A stretch of 61,719 bases of DNA from NCBI GenBank assembly GCA_009760855.2, contig WPIO01000387.1, positions 1 through 61,719 of the forward strand, written 5' to 3'. The notes beneath the pieces are model-generated. The model worked only from the letters and a program-made list of their open reading frames with translations. It did not search any database and was not told where the DNA came from. The position numbers were made by a program, and so were the translations under genes. Origin of the DNA: Cristatella mucedo. Lineage: Eukaryota; Bryozoa; Phylactolaemata; Cristatellidae. Below, one piece after another: positions 10,905 through 22,855 of the stretch. Every line of letters starts with the position of its first letter. The stretch's first letter is position 1.

Positions 10905-11540
10905 ATGGCAGTGAATAACACATCTGTCTGAGCTTCACTGGCTTCCTATCAATAATAGGATTTTCTTCAAGATCGTCTCTTTAGCCAACGAGCCGATTTA
11001 TCAACTCGCACCAGTCTACCTCTCCAGCCTCCACTCTCCTCCAGTCACGTGCTCCTGCACGTGACCCGATCCTCTTCTTCCAGTCATCCCGCCGCTCCAC
11101 ACAACCAATTAAAAAATTGTTGTTAATCATGTCTTCCGATCTTATACACCGAAATTCTAGAACTCGTTCCTGGTTGCTGTATCCACCTGCAATTACTTTT
11201 GTCATTTAAGTCTCAGCTAAAAACGCATCTATTCTGCTTCGTTTTACCTTCGCTCAAGTTAACTTTACTTTTTTCATGTGTGCATTGCATACTTACTTTT
11301 GCACAATTCAGTGTAGGTTACTTACCAGTGTTCCTAGTGACCGGTTGCCCTGAGTCTCTTCTTGTGTACTTACGCATGCTGACGATACGTACTACTTGAT
11401 TTCCTTGTATTGTATTCTAAGCACGATACTTTGAATTCCATTAAACCGTGGTTATTGCTTCTCTAGCAGCGAGTTGTAAAGCACCTGGATAGAGACTTAG
11501 CTTTCTGAGGATTCTAAAAAAATGATTATCCTTATTGTTA
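10905..11540 (+). mobile_element. L2-C LINE fragment, end of ORF2 plus 3' UTR
   Basis: The sense fragment opens with a block encoding LHWLPI-NRI-FKI-SL, the usual C-terminal block of L2/CR1 reverse transcriptase proteins. It continues through a 3' UTR with CCGGTTGCCCTGAGTCTCTT, and ends at a weak hairpin region (GTAAAGCACCTGGATAGAGA ... TTTCTGAGG) near 11510. The UTR differs from L2-A and matches the copy at 21.65-22.86 kb, so this is a separate subfamily. Confidence 0.65.
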
Positions 11541-11579
11541 TGTGGGCCTTTGGAATTTTAATACAACCGCTCAGCTAAT

Positions 11580-12160
11580 TTATAATAATAATAAGCTATT
11601 TGTATAGCACCCTAAGAGAGCTAAATGATAATGATAATAAATCATGTATAGGGCAACTTAAGACAACTAAATGTCTTTCTAGGTAGTTAGAATATGCTTA
11701 AAAGTAAACTAGTCAACCGACTAGTGATAAAATGCGCAATTACGACACAGTATATCGCATCAAGGACATTTCTCGCAGACGTACCAAATGCTGTGCGGAA
11801 CAGGTGAGTGCTCAGCTTTCTTTTAAATGCTATCAAGCCAGCAGACGTTTTGATGTCAGCAGGTAGTGAGTTGCGAGCGCATACTGGATACGATCTGACG
11901 ACATGGTGTCCAGGGATTGGCGGGTGGTTGATGGCACAGCTTAGTCGGGGGAGTGGATGCTGCGGTGAGTGTCACTCGGTGAGCATGTATTTCAGGAAGG
12001 TAGGCAGGAGTAGGTGACTGATCGAACGTGAAACGAATCTCGAAGTCAATTCGCTGCTCCGTGGGAAGCCACTGTAGCTTGCTGAGAAGTGATTTAATGT
12101 GGCCATTCTGACGCCAAAAACGTACACCTCTATCGGCAGGGTTTTGCACCAACTGTAAGC
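11580..12160 (-). mobile_element. L2-type LINE fragment, diverged
   Basis: Antisense copy. The minus frame 11856-12152 encodes MVQNPADRG...LLSKLQWLPTEQRIDFEI, a diverged version of the LQLVQNSAAR...LHWLPVKQRIDF block. Toward 11580 lies the family's 3' end with CACCCTAAGAGAGCTAAA and ATAATAATA repeats. Confidence 0.65.
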
Positions 12161-12299
12161 ATGTTATGGCTTAGGCAAATAACTTTAAGTAGTGAATTAC
12201 AGCAGCTTACACAGGATGTCATAAAAGCATAAACCAACTTGGCTATAATTTCCTTATATAAGCAGAGCAATTGGGCTCTTCTTCTTGTATCTCCGTCTC

Positions 12300-13880
12300 C
12301 GTCTGTAACTCTACAATGCCACAAAGACTATGTGGGTGCTACGCAGGAGAGTTTTGTATAGCTCACTCACAGCCTAAGCGGCTTTCTGTATGCATTTGGT
12401 AGCCAACAGACTTCATCTCACGTAACAAAGAGAAAGTGGGAAGCACAGCAGAGGCAGGAGAGCAGTTGAGGTAAGTGAGTAGCATGGAAGTAGCAGCTCA
12501 GGACCACTGTAAAGGATGAGCCATAGTTTGCAGCAGGATAGTAGTTGTCATTGCGTAAGACTTATAGAAGCGAGTTCCACAGTCTAGGACCTGCAGAGCT
12601 ATAGCTTCTGTCGCCAATGGTCTGTAAGCGGAGGAATGGGACAGCTAATTTATTGTCCACACAGGACCCGAGGGCGTGAAGAGGCTGAAACTGGTGCAGC
12701 AGTTCAGCTAGGTATGGAGGAGCCAATCCATGGCGGGCCTTGCGGGTCAGCGTAAGAACTTTGCTCTGTATCCGTTGCTCAACCGGCATCCATCCTAGCT
12801 CTTTTAGAAAATGAGACACATGCTCAAACCTCTGGGACTTGAAGACTAGCCTTGCAGCCATATTATTAGTCAGCTGCAGTGGCCTAGTTGCTTGCTTTGG
12901 TAGCCCAGCAAAAAGAGAATAAGAATAATCAAGCCAAGACAGAACTAAGGAGCTAGTTAAATCCTTTGCAAGCCACTGTTGAAGACAGCTCCTAATCTTG
13001 GATAGGGACCAGACGTGATGGCTAGGTGTAGAAGCAGCCTTCTGAATGAAGCTTTTAAAATTTAGCCAGCTGTCGAAAACGACACTTAGACTTCGAGCGC
13101 GTGGTGATGGTCGCACAGCAGCATATCCTATTAAAAGAGCAAAGCCATCTAATCCATCCACACTCTTAGGGTGTCCTATGAGTAGCAGTTCAGTGTTATC
13201 GTCAACTAGTTTCAAGAAGTTTTCCGACATCCAGGGTCAAATGTCGGCAAGGCAAGCATTCAGTTTATCAGTTGCTGCATCGGATTTCCGACGGTTTGAA
13301 TAACAAGTACAGCTGAGCTGAGCATCGCAAGCATAAAAGTGATATCCTATTCCACGGGTCTTAATCACTTTTCCAGAGGTTGAGTATGCATGGAGAACAG
13401 CAAGGGACCGAGGACGTACCCTTGAGGGATTCCACAGGTGATCGGTCTCGCGGTTGAGACCTGACCGTACACGACACGGATTGAACACAATCAGACAAGT
13501 TCGATTTAAAACACTTAAGTTCTTCGTCTGCCAGACTGATCGTTGTTCTCACTTGTTCAAGTAGGACATCGTGATCAATGGTATCAAAGGCAGGTGACAG
13601 ATCTAGCAGATCTAGGGCAGTAGCATTCCCGTCATCTTTGCTCCATAGAATGTCATTGTTAACACAGACGAGTACTAGGCTAACTAGACTGACTTGACCA
13701 CGAAGGCAACTCTGCGGGTTGGATGCAGCTAACAAAATTCGCTTCCTATCCATAGATTGCATGAATGTTAAGGAAGTCACTCGAGCAGAGCTTCGCTCTG
13801 CTGTCGCTGAAGACAGGAAGTCCTGCCCTTCGAAGGGCGTCTTAAACATTGAAATCGCGGTTTTCGCTGACACGCTGCAT
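12300..13880 (-). mobile_element. L2-B LINE with reverse transcriptase remnants
   Basis: The longest LINE-B copy, antisense. Minus-strand frames encode reverse transcriptase motif A (LLDLSPAFDTIDHD, about 13565-13615), a motif B region (GIPQG...GPLLFS, about 13400-13440, out of frame with motif A) and motif C. Motif C reads YACD (13324-13335) where YADD is expected, so a catalytic Asp is lost. The frame 12562-13230 (222 codons) then gives the thumb and C-terminal block ending GDRSYSSAGPRLWNSLL. The 3' UTR runs to about 12300 and contains CCCACATAGTCTTTGTGGC, also found at 56.47 kb. Frameshifts and the motif C change make it inactive. Confidence 0.85.
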
Positions 13881-14184
13881 TAAAAATACTTCGGGTCATT
13901 GTAGATGAAGTTGTCTACCGCAGCTAGAAAAACGTAGTAGTGCATGGCCCTTTCCGAGTCTAAATTGGTGCATGCCATCCAGCCTTCGGTTAGAGTCCAC
14001 GGATGCGGCTTAGCTGGAGCCGTTGTCCAGCGGCCATGCATACTTTCTGGCTGTTGCGTCCATCCCGGCTACACCAAGAGTTCAACAATTAACGATGCCC
14101 TGAAGGCTCTGACTGAGTTTGAAAGCTCTGTCCGAGTATGGCACATCCAACTGATTCCAGATTGCAGAGTTGATGAAGGTTTTT

Positions 14185-14300
14185 TGTTTTTGAGCATGCC
14201 ACCACTAACCATTCGACAGTGCTTCCTTTGCAGCAAATGTTAAGTTCTTATAAAGAGATTGAGTTCTCTCAGGGCGCTATATCAAATGTATTATAAATAA
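14185..14300 (+). mobile_element. L2-A 3' end, sense
   Basis: About 115 bases of the L2-A 3' end: GAGCATGCCACCACTAACCATT, then GCAGCAAATGTTAAG, then the hairpin core GAGATTGAGTTCTCTCAGGGCGC and a short ATT-rich tail. It stops where an antisense L2-A copy begins. Confidence 0.8.
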
Positions 14301-14304
14301 TATT

Positions 14305-14935
14305 GCACTTGATAAAGCGCCCTCAGAGAACTTAATCTCTTTCTAGGCGCTTTACATTTGCTGCAAAGTGATACGCAATAGAATAGTAAGTAAAATCATG
14401 CTTGAAAAACAAACAAAATGAATAACATGGTTAGGGGTTACATGCACTGGGTCAGCATGCAAATGTGGTTAGTGGCAGCATGAACAGTGTCAGCACGCAT
14501 AAGCACATCGAGGACGAATCACAAGGACCCACTAAATGCTGTCCTAAATAGGTATGTTTTTAAGTTCCTTTTAAATGTGGTCAGGTCAGGGAATGTTCTG
14601 ATGCAGGTCGGGAGGGAGTTCCAGGCTGTGGGAGCATACGAGCTAAATGCACGGTCTCCAAAGGATTTAAGGTTTGTACGAGGTATTTCTAGACTGTTGG
14701 ATTCCGAAAAGCGAGTGGTACGATGCTTTGCCTGATGGGGTAGTATCTCTGAAAAATAGGCTGGAGCCATAGAATGAAGAGACCTAAAAGTGAGCGACAA
14801 AACCTTGAAGTCAATCCGTTGCTTGACTGGTAACCAGTGCAGGTCGGCGAGAAGTGGAGTAATGTGGCAACTGCGACGCTCACGACAGACAAGCCTAGCT
14901 GCAGAGTTTTGCACCAGCTGCAATTATTATTATAA
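14305..14935 (-). mobile_element. L2-A LINE, C-terminus and 3' UTR, antisense
   Basis: A well-preserved 5'-truncated copy. The minus frame 14519-14923 is open for 134 codons and encodes LQ(L)[39 protein letters not shown] and LKTYLFRTAF, the C-terminal end of an L2/CR1-type ORF2. The 3' UTR and terminal hairpin run to 14305, abutting the tail of the sense copy above. A short ATT run lies at the 5' break (14925-14935). Confidence 0.9.
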
Positions 14936-17900
14936 GTGCCAATCCACTCTGCCTGAGGTTGATCAAGTGCCAATCGGCAGACCAATTGTTCTTCGCTGCA
15001 ACCGCATTTTATTTATTTATTTTTTGTCAACAGCATTCACATATGGAGCCGTAAAGATCTCTTTGCCTCGGACGAGGTGTCTCGCTAGCACATTCCAAAC
15101 GATGCGCATCCACTCCAAGGCCCGCCTTCCGCTGCTAGGCCGCCTGGTCTAGTTTTAAGAATCCAGTAATCGGCAAAGTTCGGCATCCTTTAGGGAGACC
15201 GAAATCGTGGCTGCAGTACAGGGCATTTTAAAAAGCAGGGTTGACAGGCGTATCGAGATTAAAACGAAAAAAACGGGGAGACCTTGTGGCTTTTTCAATA
15301 GAAGTCAGGCTTTTCGGTTCAATGTATTTACATCATTGCACGATGGTGTGCACATTCAATTAGTGACACTCGACGAACAGAAAAGCAAGCTCGAAACTTG
15401 CATATGTGCTTCGGCCAAGATCTCTACTCTTGCTAACATGTCCCTGCAGCAGCTCATGTACGTGCGAACTGCTACATTTTAAGCCTTTCAGGATACGGTT
15501 CGCTTGAAAAGCACGCCTATATCCCAAGGTGGGCTATAACAACTGGGCCCGTGCTCAGGGCGAGTGCTGTGAACGAAAAGTGTGTGAATATCCGAAGCGA
15601 GCCGCTGCTGGGCCGTGCTTGCAGGTGGGGTCTGCTATACTAGCTTTTCCATGCGCTCGGTAAGGGCTGATGGATTTATATCTTCTCCCAGCCTTGCTCC
15701 AGCCACTAGGCAGCGGCGATGGGAAGGCACGTGGTTCTTTGGGTCCCGGCATGTGCGAGATAGCGATATCGGCGAAGCAGATGCCAGTGCTGCGGCGATA
15801 ACAGGGTGAAGACGAAGGGCGGCTGCCTTCGGCTTTAACCACTGATCAGCACGGGTTCTCTACGGTTTGAGAAAGCACTCGGCAGTCGCCAATTGTGCTG
15901 CAACGCTGGGAGACGTGAGAAGAATCAGCTGAACTAACTCGCTGAAGTTTATCAGCCTAGCTCGTAGCCGGAGCCGTGTTTGTAAGGTCGCGCCCTCTGG
16001 CAAATATAAGCCGAACTGTCAGCTCAAGACGGAAGCGTGCGAAATGCGGTAGCGAGTGTGTGAGTGTTTTTCTTTGGCTTTAGAGATTATGACGGTGCAA
16101 GAGTTATCGGGCGGTCTTTTAGCATAAATGATGACTGCAGATATAAGGCATGGCTTCATTCTGCAGTCGCAGGGGGAGGTGCATCGACAGTTGTCACTCT
16201 CAGCAGCGACTATATTCAAGGCGGAGAGCCATTTTATTCGCTGGACAGCTAGGACACTAATTCTCGCCGCCGCTCACCGACTGTCTCGCCGTGCGCACGA
16301 TGCTAGACTAAGCAGTTAGAAGTCGTGGCATTGTCATGAGGAGTTTCCAACCAGCTGCGGGTGGGGTCTCGGCTGTAGGCTCCATGCCTTGGCGGTCCGG
16401 AAGCAACCAGCCCGAATATAGCCCGCTCCTATAGACACGCTGCCTTGAGGTGATCTCTTTCCTAAATGCCACCGTTTCGTCCGGTTCCTGGCTGCTCTTA
16501 GGTCCCACTTAGCTGCTATATTAGGTTCTTGCAGCTGTCACTGCTGTATTCGGAACTATCGATTGACGGGCGACTCTACTCGCGGCTTGGCTCCGACGCT
16601 CCCTTCGATGTTGCCCATTAGGAGGCAGCTCTCCTGAGTGGCGGCAGCCGCAGCGGCGATTGCCTGTCTCGCGAGCTCTTCGCGAAGCTCAGCACTCGAG
16701 CACTCATCTCCAGCAGGTGACACTCGCCGATCTGCGAGGCTTGTTCGCTGCTGTCATTTGCTGGGTGGCTCCGGCAGCAGACACCCACCCGACGAAGCTG
16801 ACGAGAAATTTAAATGTCTTAACGTAGCTCGACTGACTGCTCCCAGCTGCCTTCAACAGAACACACGTCGAGCGGACGCCAGTGAAGTGCTTTATTGAAG
16901 CAAGCAGGCTCCTCTAAGGATCAGCGTCAGCACTGTAGCTAGCTGATGACTATCCATATCCAGTAAGGACTGCCTAACAACGGCGTCGGCACGAAGCAGA
17001 CGTGACCACCTGCGATGGCGTTCCTACCGCCTTTGAGAGAATTCCTCTCATGCCGTCTAGCAAACAACAGGTGCCGGCTTTGTCATTCCCGGGGTAGCGT
17101 CTGCGGAAGTGCCACCCGAAGCCACAGATGAGAAGCGCAACCGGGCCCAGAAAGCTATGCGCTTGCCTTTCACGAAGGATCCTTACCGCAAATGCCTTTT
17201 CGGTCGAGAGTTGTAGCCTGATGAGGGACGAACTTCTTCTACTTTGGTGCTAGAGACTACAGTGAGCATCCACCAATTGGCTAGATTGTATAGATACCGT
17301 CGTCCGAGGCTACCGTGCAGTCAAACACTTGCTGTGGTAAAAGATTCGTGGGAACGCAATGCATCACTCAGCGTCATCGCAAAGCCGGCTTTGCACAGCT
17401 CTCTCGCGTCTGGCTCGACGTGGATAGAAATGCATGGATACGCCTAGAACGTGCGCTGCTGGTGATGACAGATCGGTTATTAATTAAACCTGTAGGTACG
17501 CTAAAGCTTCGCCAAACGAGAATGGAGACTAGCAGAATGGCGATGCACTGAGGGCCATTCTCACCCAGGGGCTCCAAGACCTTGGGGATTGGGCTTTAGG
17601 AGTTTAGCGAAACGAAGAGTTTTGTTTCCCGTAGAGAGGAAGTTAGACTTAGTACCATGCCTAGCAAAATACAAATAACTCCTTCTACCAATAAGCTTTT
17701 CAATAATTAGACTTTGCATATTTATACGAGTGTATCTGCTGTATACACTTATATGATTTACTTTGTAAATGCATCTATTAAGGCATATATCTATGTGTAC
17801 ACTTAATGTGTGCAGATGTAGTAAGCACGTATGCCCGTTCTTATACAACATCTTCCAACAGCTTTTAAATTTAATCCAGATGAAATCCAAGAAATGACGG

Positions 17901-18030
17901 CGATAATTTCTACGAGGTCATGGCAGCAGTGTTGAAAAGGGAGGTCGTGCCTACACTCACTTGTCACAGAGTTATTTTTGAACACCAATCTCTCTCTGTA
18001 CAGATGCGATTTAACTAAATAATCATATTA
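14936..18030. other. Unannotated 3.1 kb, nothing recognised
   Basis: GC-moderate sequence with many short overlapping frames (60-120 codons) on both strands, none with a recognisable domain or conserved splice pattern. Bases 17560-17640 weakly resemble antisense L2-type sequence. Decayed mobile-element DNA is the simplest reading. Confidence 0.4.
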
Positions 18031-18034
18031 GAAT

Positions 18035-18165
18035 ACTTCGCTTGTATAGCATCCTCGGATAACTCGAGCTCTATTCATGAACTTAACATATTTCGCAGGC
18101 TCGAGCCCACGATGTTGAAGGTTAAAGGTGAGCACCTTACCCCTTGGCCAAAGTAAGGCGGCAAT
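18035..18165 (-). mobile_element. SINE-A copy, antisense
   Basis: Read on the minus strand it gives an A-box region GGCCAAGGGGTAAGGTGCTC, a B-box-like GGGCTCGAGCC (18106-18118) and a diverged L2-A-like tail with TAGAGCTCGAGTTATCCGAG. It is older than the copies at 5.3 and 48.2 kb. Confidence 0.65.
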
Positions 18166-18642
18166 CGAAATACGTAATAAGCGTAAAAGCTCACAATGTC
18201 AAGAATTGGCGATGTTGGTTGGATTATCGTGTGCAAATATTCTGCAATACAAACTGAACATCGAGTAATTTGATGCAGCTGTCACTTCGTTATAGCTCTC
18301 TGAAAACACATTGCGTTGTTTCTGGGTTCACTGAAGCACCAATTTCTATGTCCTTGTTGTATGCAATGCTAAAAAGGTTTCATTGCGGCTCACCTCACCT
18401 CACCAGCTTGTTCAGCTCTGAACTACGTGAGTGCTGGCACATTAGCCGAGCAAGCTGTTGACTGCTCGAAATTTGTGTCCCCGTTTGTGATAGAAAGACT
18501 GAGCAGCCCTAAAGTTACGGTCACGGTATCAAGCACCACCTTCTCGACGATTCCTCGGGTGATTATCGAGGGAGATCAGTTTCGCAATAATCTAGTCATA
18601 GATTTTCTGACCATCCATTTTAGTCGCACACATTAAGCCCTA

Positions 18643-18686
18643 GATTCTGTACGTTTGACCAAATTGATTTTGTACGTTTGACCAAA
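18643..18686. repeat. 23-bp tandem duplication
   Basis: Two units of ATTYTGTACGTTTGACCAAA start at 18644 and 18667, separated by three bases. A local duplication with no other feature. Confidence 0.7.
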
Positions 18687-18689
18687 CCA

Positions 18690-20149
18690 GATTGACCTAT
18701 AATCTAAGAGCGCTGACGCTGGATGTCTCAAAGTTAAACATAAAACTGAATCTCCCTTCTGTAAGGTGGTTGGTCAACGAAAACTGACTAGTTCATTTGC
18801 CTGTCCGAGGAAAAAGCTTGAATTGAAGCTGAAAATTTTTGTTACAAATATAAGCTCGCTCTGCGCTGCATCAACAATTTCCTTGTTGAAGCCTATTGAG
18901 CTGATGTCCACTGGCCGCTGCTCAAGGCTCAACGATTTGGCACTATCAAATTATCCACAACCATTCCCAACGAGGCTTTAACAGGAGAGTGTTTCTATCT
19001 CCCTCTCAATCGTCTGTACCCAACATCTTTTGTCCAAGCAGCCTTCTCTCAGCAGAGTAAACCGCTCGTTCTCACTCTAAGTTGCACCCGCCCCCAGCTT
19101 TTTCCCTGCGCCAGGCTCCACTTGAGCTGGCAGCCATCGGGTCAGCCTGAATATCCGCATCTTGTGTAAAACCAACTCCGATTATTGTAGAACAACATTA
19201 AAGTAAACGACCCTTTGAACTTTCGGAACATCAAATATAAACCCTTTAAAACTCTCTTTGGGCTTCAGAAGATCAGGGACCGCCGCGACAAGCAATATCT
19301 TTTATCGGATTACTCACGGATTAACAGAAATTGCCCCGAACTAGCGGCCTGGTTCTGGCATTGTGGAAGCACCTTCAAGCTACCATGGCTACAAGTGTCA
19401 CGCAGAACTGAGGATCCTCTGGTAGTGATTAGATTCACTTAATCTGAAAAAATCTTATACAGCTGAGTGCGATTCCAGAAGCCCCGATTCCAGAATCAAC
19501 GACGCTGACCACTAGGTTCCATCGACCAAGAGATCTTAGTGAGTCCTGGTTAAATACAGTTGGGTAGACGCTTTGAGGTTCGTCATCCTCTAACGCTCTA
19601 CGATTTGCTCCAAAACTCTAGCGCTCGTTGGTGAAGTTCTAAAACATTTATTTAGATCTTCTATGCATAAAACCAAGCAAAACATATAGCATTGTGCGAG
19701 TGTAAAAATTAATGCTTAGTTATACCATGTTCATGCAACCGTTATTCTTTTCACCACATTATCTCATTGACGGACGTGACCACTCTGGCCCTGAACAGTA
19801 TTTCTTATTCTGTATACCTAGGTGTGTGGACCAGCAACCTTTAAATAATATGCAAATAATGTAGGTCTGATCCTAAAATAAAGAGGAGCTTGACACTTTT
19901 ATTGGGTTCATATGAGTCGGACAGCTATAAAGGACTGTTAAACTCCTTGTTGTGCAATCTGCATTTCCGGGGAAAATTTTTAGAAGGGTTCATTGATTTA
20001 TGCCATTTAATGACTGCTCAGGGATAAGCACAGCTTAGGCTGTGGATTATATTACTCCACCAGGAACATTTTTACTGAACACTAAAACTAGGATGAAAGC
20101 TATCTAAGGCTGTACTGCAGCTATGTAAATGGAGCTGTTTAATAGGCTA
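18690..20149. other. Unannotated, nothing recognised
   Basis: No element match or coding signal that I can support. A 75-codon + frame at 19215-19442 has no known domain. Confidence 0.4.
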
Positions 20150-20260
20150 ATATAATAAAAAAAATGATAATAGTAATAATACAATAGTATAGCGCCCTCA
20201 GAGAACTGAATCGCTCTAGGCACTTTGCAATCGCTGCATGTAAAGCATTACCAAATGTTT
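20150..20260 (-). mobile_element. L2-A 3' end, antisense
   Basis: The terminal hairpin region (AGCGCCCTCAGAGAACTGAAT ... CTAGGCACTTTGCA) is preceded by ATAATAATAC, the inverted ATT tail. Only about 100 bases survive. Confidence 0.75.
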
Positions 20261-20339
20261 GGTGGTACATCCGCAAACAGCAGGCATAGTGTAAGCACGT
20301 ACGTGTACACGAAGGACGATAATGTAATTTTTCATTCTA

Positions 20340-20600
20340 CTGAGATGGGCAAGAACAGAGAGAGAGGTAGAGAGAGAGAGGAGAGAGAGTGAGAGAGACA
20401 GATAGAGACAGAGAGGGAGAGAACAGAGGACAAGGGCAGGGAAAGACCAGGTAGAGGCAGGGGACAGGGAGTGCCAAAGGCAGGAGGTAGTGACAGGTAG
20501 AGACAGGAGCCAACGAGTCGGGGGAGGGGCGGCCGAGCCAGAGGGCAGTTGCGGCCAGAGACAGGAGGCAAGGACACGGAGAAGCGGAGATGAGGGTCTG
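20340..20600. repeat. GA-rich purine tract
   Basis: GAGA-rich simple repeat at 20350-20420 grades into imperfect GACAGGGAG/GAGACAGG units. Minus-strand Ser/Leu/Pro-rich frames here are products of the tract. Confidence 0.8.
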
Positions 20601-21645
20601 GGAGAAGAGAAGCTCTGCGATAAGTTTCCCCCTAAAATTCTTAACGGGCATTAGGCGTTGCTGTGGCTATAGTTTGCTGCTTATTACGAGCATCGTGTAT
20701 CCAATACGTTGGCAATCAATTGCGAGCTCGCGAATTCCTTTCTAGATCTTTAGCAAGAGGAGCAGATCCGTAAGCAATCCACCAGCTAACGTATTCGAGG
20801 AACTTCATTAGTCACAGCTCGTGAGGTTTGTTATCGCCATCATACCTGGCGACAAGATTTAATCCTGACCCCACCTACGCTTGGTTCACACTTGGATACC
20901 GTCTGCCCGCCCGGTAATGAAAACGAATGTACTTGACTTCGATGTGGCGCTTTGTTCTCCAGTCGACAAGCCTTCTTCTTAGCTCTACCTTGACACTGTT
21001 GACAGAGCTCGCGATTTTTAACAAGAATACTGAACAAACGAAGCATTTCAAGATTGTAAGTTTGGCTACACCTTCCATTTAATCATTAGGCAATAATTTG
21101 TTCGCCAGACAAGTACTCGAAATATCTAACCCTCCCCTTAATTGTTTACATACAAGTATAAATCTCCATGTCTATCTCTCTGCCTCTCAGTTTATCTGTC
21201 TGTCAGTCTCTTGCTTTCTCTCTCTCGCTCGCAATGTTCAGCTTTTGATTATAGATTGAAATATTTCCTCTCGATTTTGGCTTGACTTATTGGCTGACTT
21301 ATTGGCTTTCGGAACTTTTCGGCCTCATTGTACGATACGTTTTAGCTAGCTTGTTTTAGTTAGAGCAGGTTTTAGCTCTCTCTACGCAGCAGCAGCTACT
21401 TCTGCCGCTCCTCCAACGGCAGACTGAAGACCAGAACGCAATATAAAGCTAGCTGTGAACGAGTAAATGCAAAGCTGCCCAGCAATGACGCAAACGTGAT
21501 GCTATTTGGGAGCAAGCTATTTCTGAGCCAATGCATTTGCCTTGTGGCTTTAGTGAGGCACACAAAGCATTCAAACCTGTGTGGTTGTCCCGAATGAATC
21601 ATCTGAGTCCGCCGGCCTCGCTTAGTACCACCCACAAAGGCATAA
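20601..21645. other. Unannotated, nothing recognised
   Basis: Contains a short pyrimidine-rich (TC) stretch at about 21170-21230 and a doubled GACTTATTGGCT at 21284-21310. No gene evidence. Confidence 0.4.
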
Positions 21646-21649
21646 CCAT

Positions 21650-22055
21650 ACTCTCAAAATTCAGTGTATTCAAGACGTCCGTCCATTACCCTCAATCGCT
21701 TAAACTTATGCAACACTCAGCAGCTCGTCTGTTATGACTTCAGTAGTATCGCTGCCGCATCAAATCGTATTTATGTGAGCTTCACTCACTAACTTAAAAT
21801 CGTCAAATAAAGATCCCCAGTTTGGCCAATCACCAGCCAACAGATCCAACCTTCTTGTTCCTCCATCGTACTAATCCACCACCACTCTTTTGGCATTCGG
21901 TCATCTCGCCATACCTCGAACTCAATTGAAATCTTTTGGCCATCGAGCCTCCAGCTCGTGTGGCAGAACATCTGGAACTCGCTTCCGCGAGAACGGTACG
22001 TACCGGCAATGACCTTGAACCCGTTAAGTCTCAGCTTAATACTAAAATGCCCCGA
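21650..22055 (+). mobile_element. L2-C LINE fragment, left part
   Basis: Sense remnant encoding LKLMQHSAARLL near 21700 (family block LQLVQNSAARLV) and continuing with stops to a GTTAAGTCTCAGCT block near 22020, matching the L2-C copy at 11.2 kb. The match is lost after about 22055 and resumes near 22600. Confidence 0.55.
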
Positions 22056-22225
22056 GATTATTTACTACGAGCTCTATAGATGAACCTCGATTATGAATTA
22101 TTAGCTTGGCTGCTGACTTTGAATGAGATAAGCGTGTGAAATACAGCCATAAACCGAAATGTATGAGCATCGCTATGTACGACTATGTCTGAACGAGATT
22201 ATTGCATGACTTATGACCCTGCCGC

Positions 22226-22233
22226 TATAAAAG
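22226..22233 (+). promoter_or_regulatory. TATA box-like core promoter
   Basis: TATAAAAG lies in a GC-flanked context (CCGC before, GAACG after). A consensus donor GTAAGT lies about 60 bases downstream (22290) and a strong acceptor TTTCTAATACAG ends at 22394. The block sits in a segment interrupting an L2-C copy. It could be a promoter from an inserted element such as a solo LTR, or a small non-coding gene. No coding exon follows: the first ATG after the acceptor opens only eight codons. Confidence 0.35.
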
Positions 22234-22289
22234 GAACGAGCCCTACAGCGGTGGGCGCACTTCAAACGCAACGGTCTGCCTGTCGGCAA

Positions 22290-22394
22290 GTAAGTGTACG
22301 TGCTGCTGCTGTTGTACATTGAGTCCGTCAGAGATAACCGGCCGTATCTGCCGTAATATATTGGCAATTCTTTTCGCTTTTTTTTCTAATACAG
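22290..22394 (+). other. Candidate intron after the TATA box
   Basis: GTAAGT at 22290 matches the donor consensus. The downstream sequence has a pyrimidine run, a CTAAT branch-like motif and CAG at 22392-22394. Transcription evidence would be needed. Confidence 0.3.
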
Positions 22395-22599
22395 CGTCGC
22401 TGTTAGCGTTCGGCCTGCACGATGATAATATCGAGGGCTTCTTCGTAACCGATGGTGTATTTCGAACTTTGGGTCTCTAGATAGTGTATGCATTGTGCAA
22501 ATAGCTGAACTTGTGCGGACATAACAAGTCGCATTTGTCTCATCTGTCAGCTTTCCCTTACCCCCTTCCAGTGAACTTGGCTTCTTTTTTTGGTTCGAG

Positions 22600-22855
22600 T
22601 GTGCTTTTCGTGAGCACCTGTGCGCATGATTCAGTGCATATTGCTAGGTACAGTTCTTAATAACCGGTTGCAGTGAGTGTCTTCTTGATTGCTTTAGCAT
22701 GCTGAGCTAAGCATGATACTTGTTTGCTTTTGCCTACTCAATAGCCTGCATGCCACTGATCCTTGGGCACTGATTCTCAAGCAGCGTGTCGTAGAGTGCA
22801 TTTATAGATAGTAAGGTCTCTCTGGGCTCTTTAAAACTACCTATTACTGTTATAA
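22600..22855 (+). mobile_element. L2-C LINE fragment, right part (3' UTR)
   Basis: Continues the L2-C 3' UTR: CCGGTTGCAGTGAGTGTCTTC (22664 on) matches CCGGTTGCCCTGAGTCTCTTC at 11.34 kb. The end GCAGCGTGTCGTAGAGTGC, then GGTCTCTCTGGG, matches the weak terminal hairpin region. Confidence 0.6.

Noticed and set aside
20332-20651. Ser/Leu/Pro-rich minus-strand frames
   Set aside because: They translate a GA-rich simple repeat.
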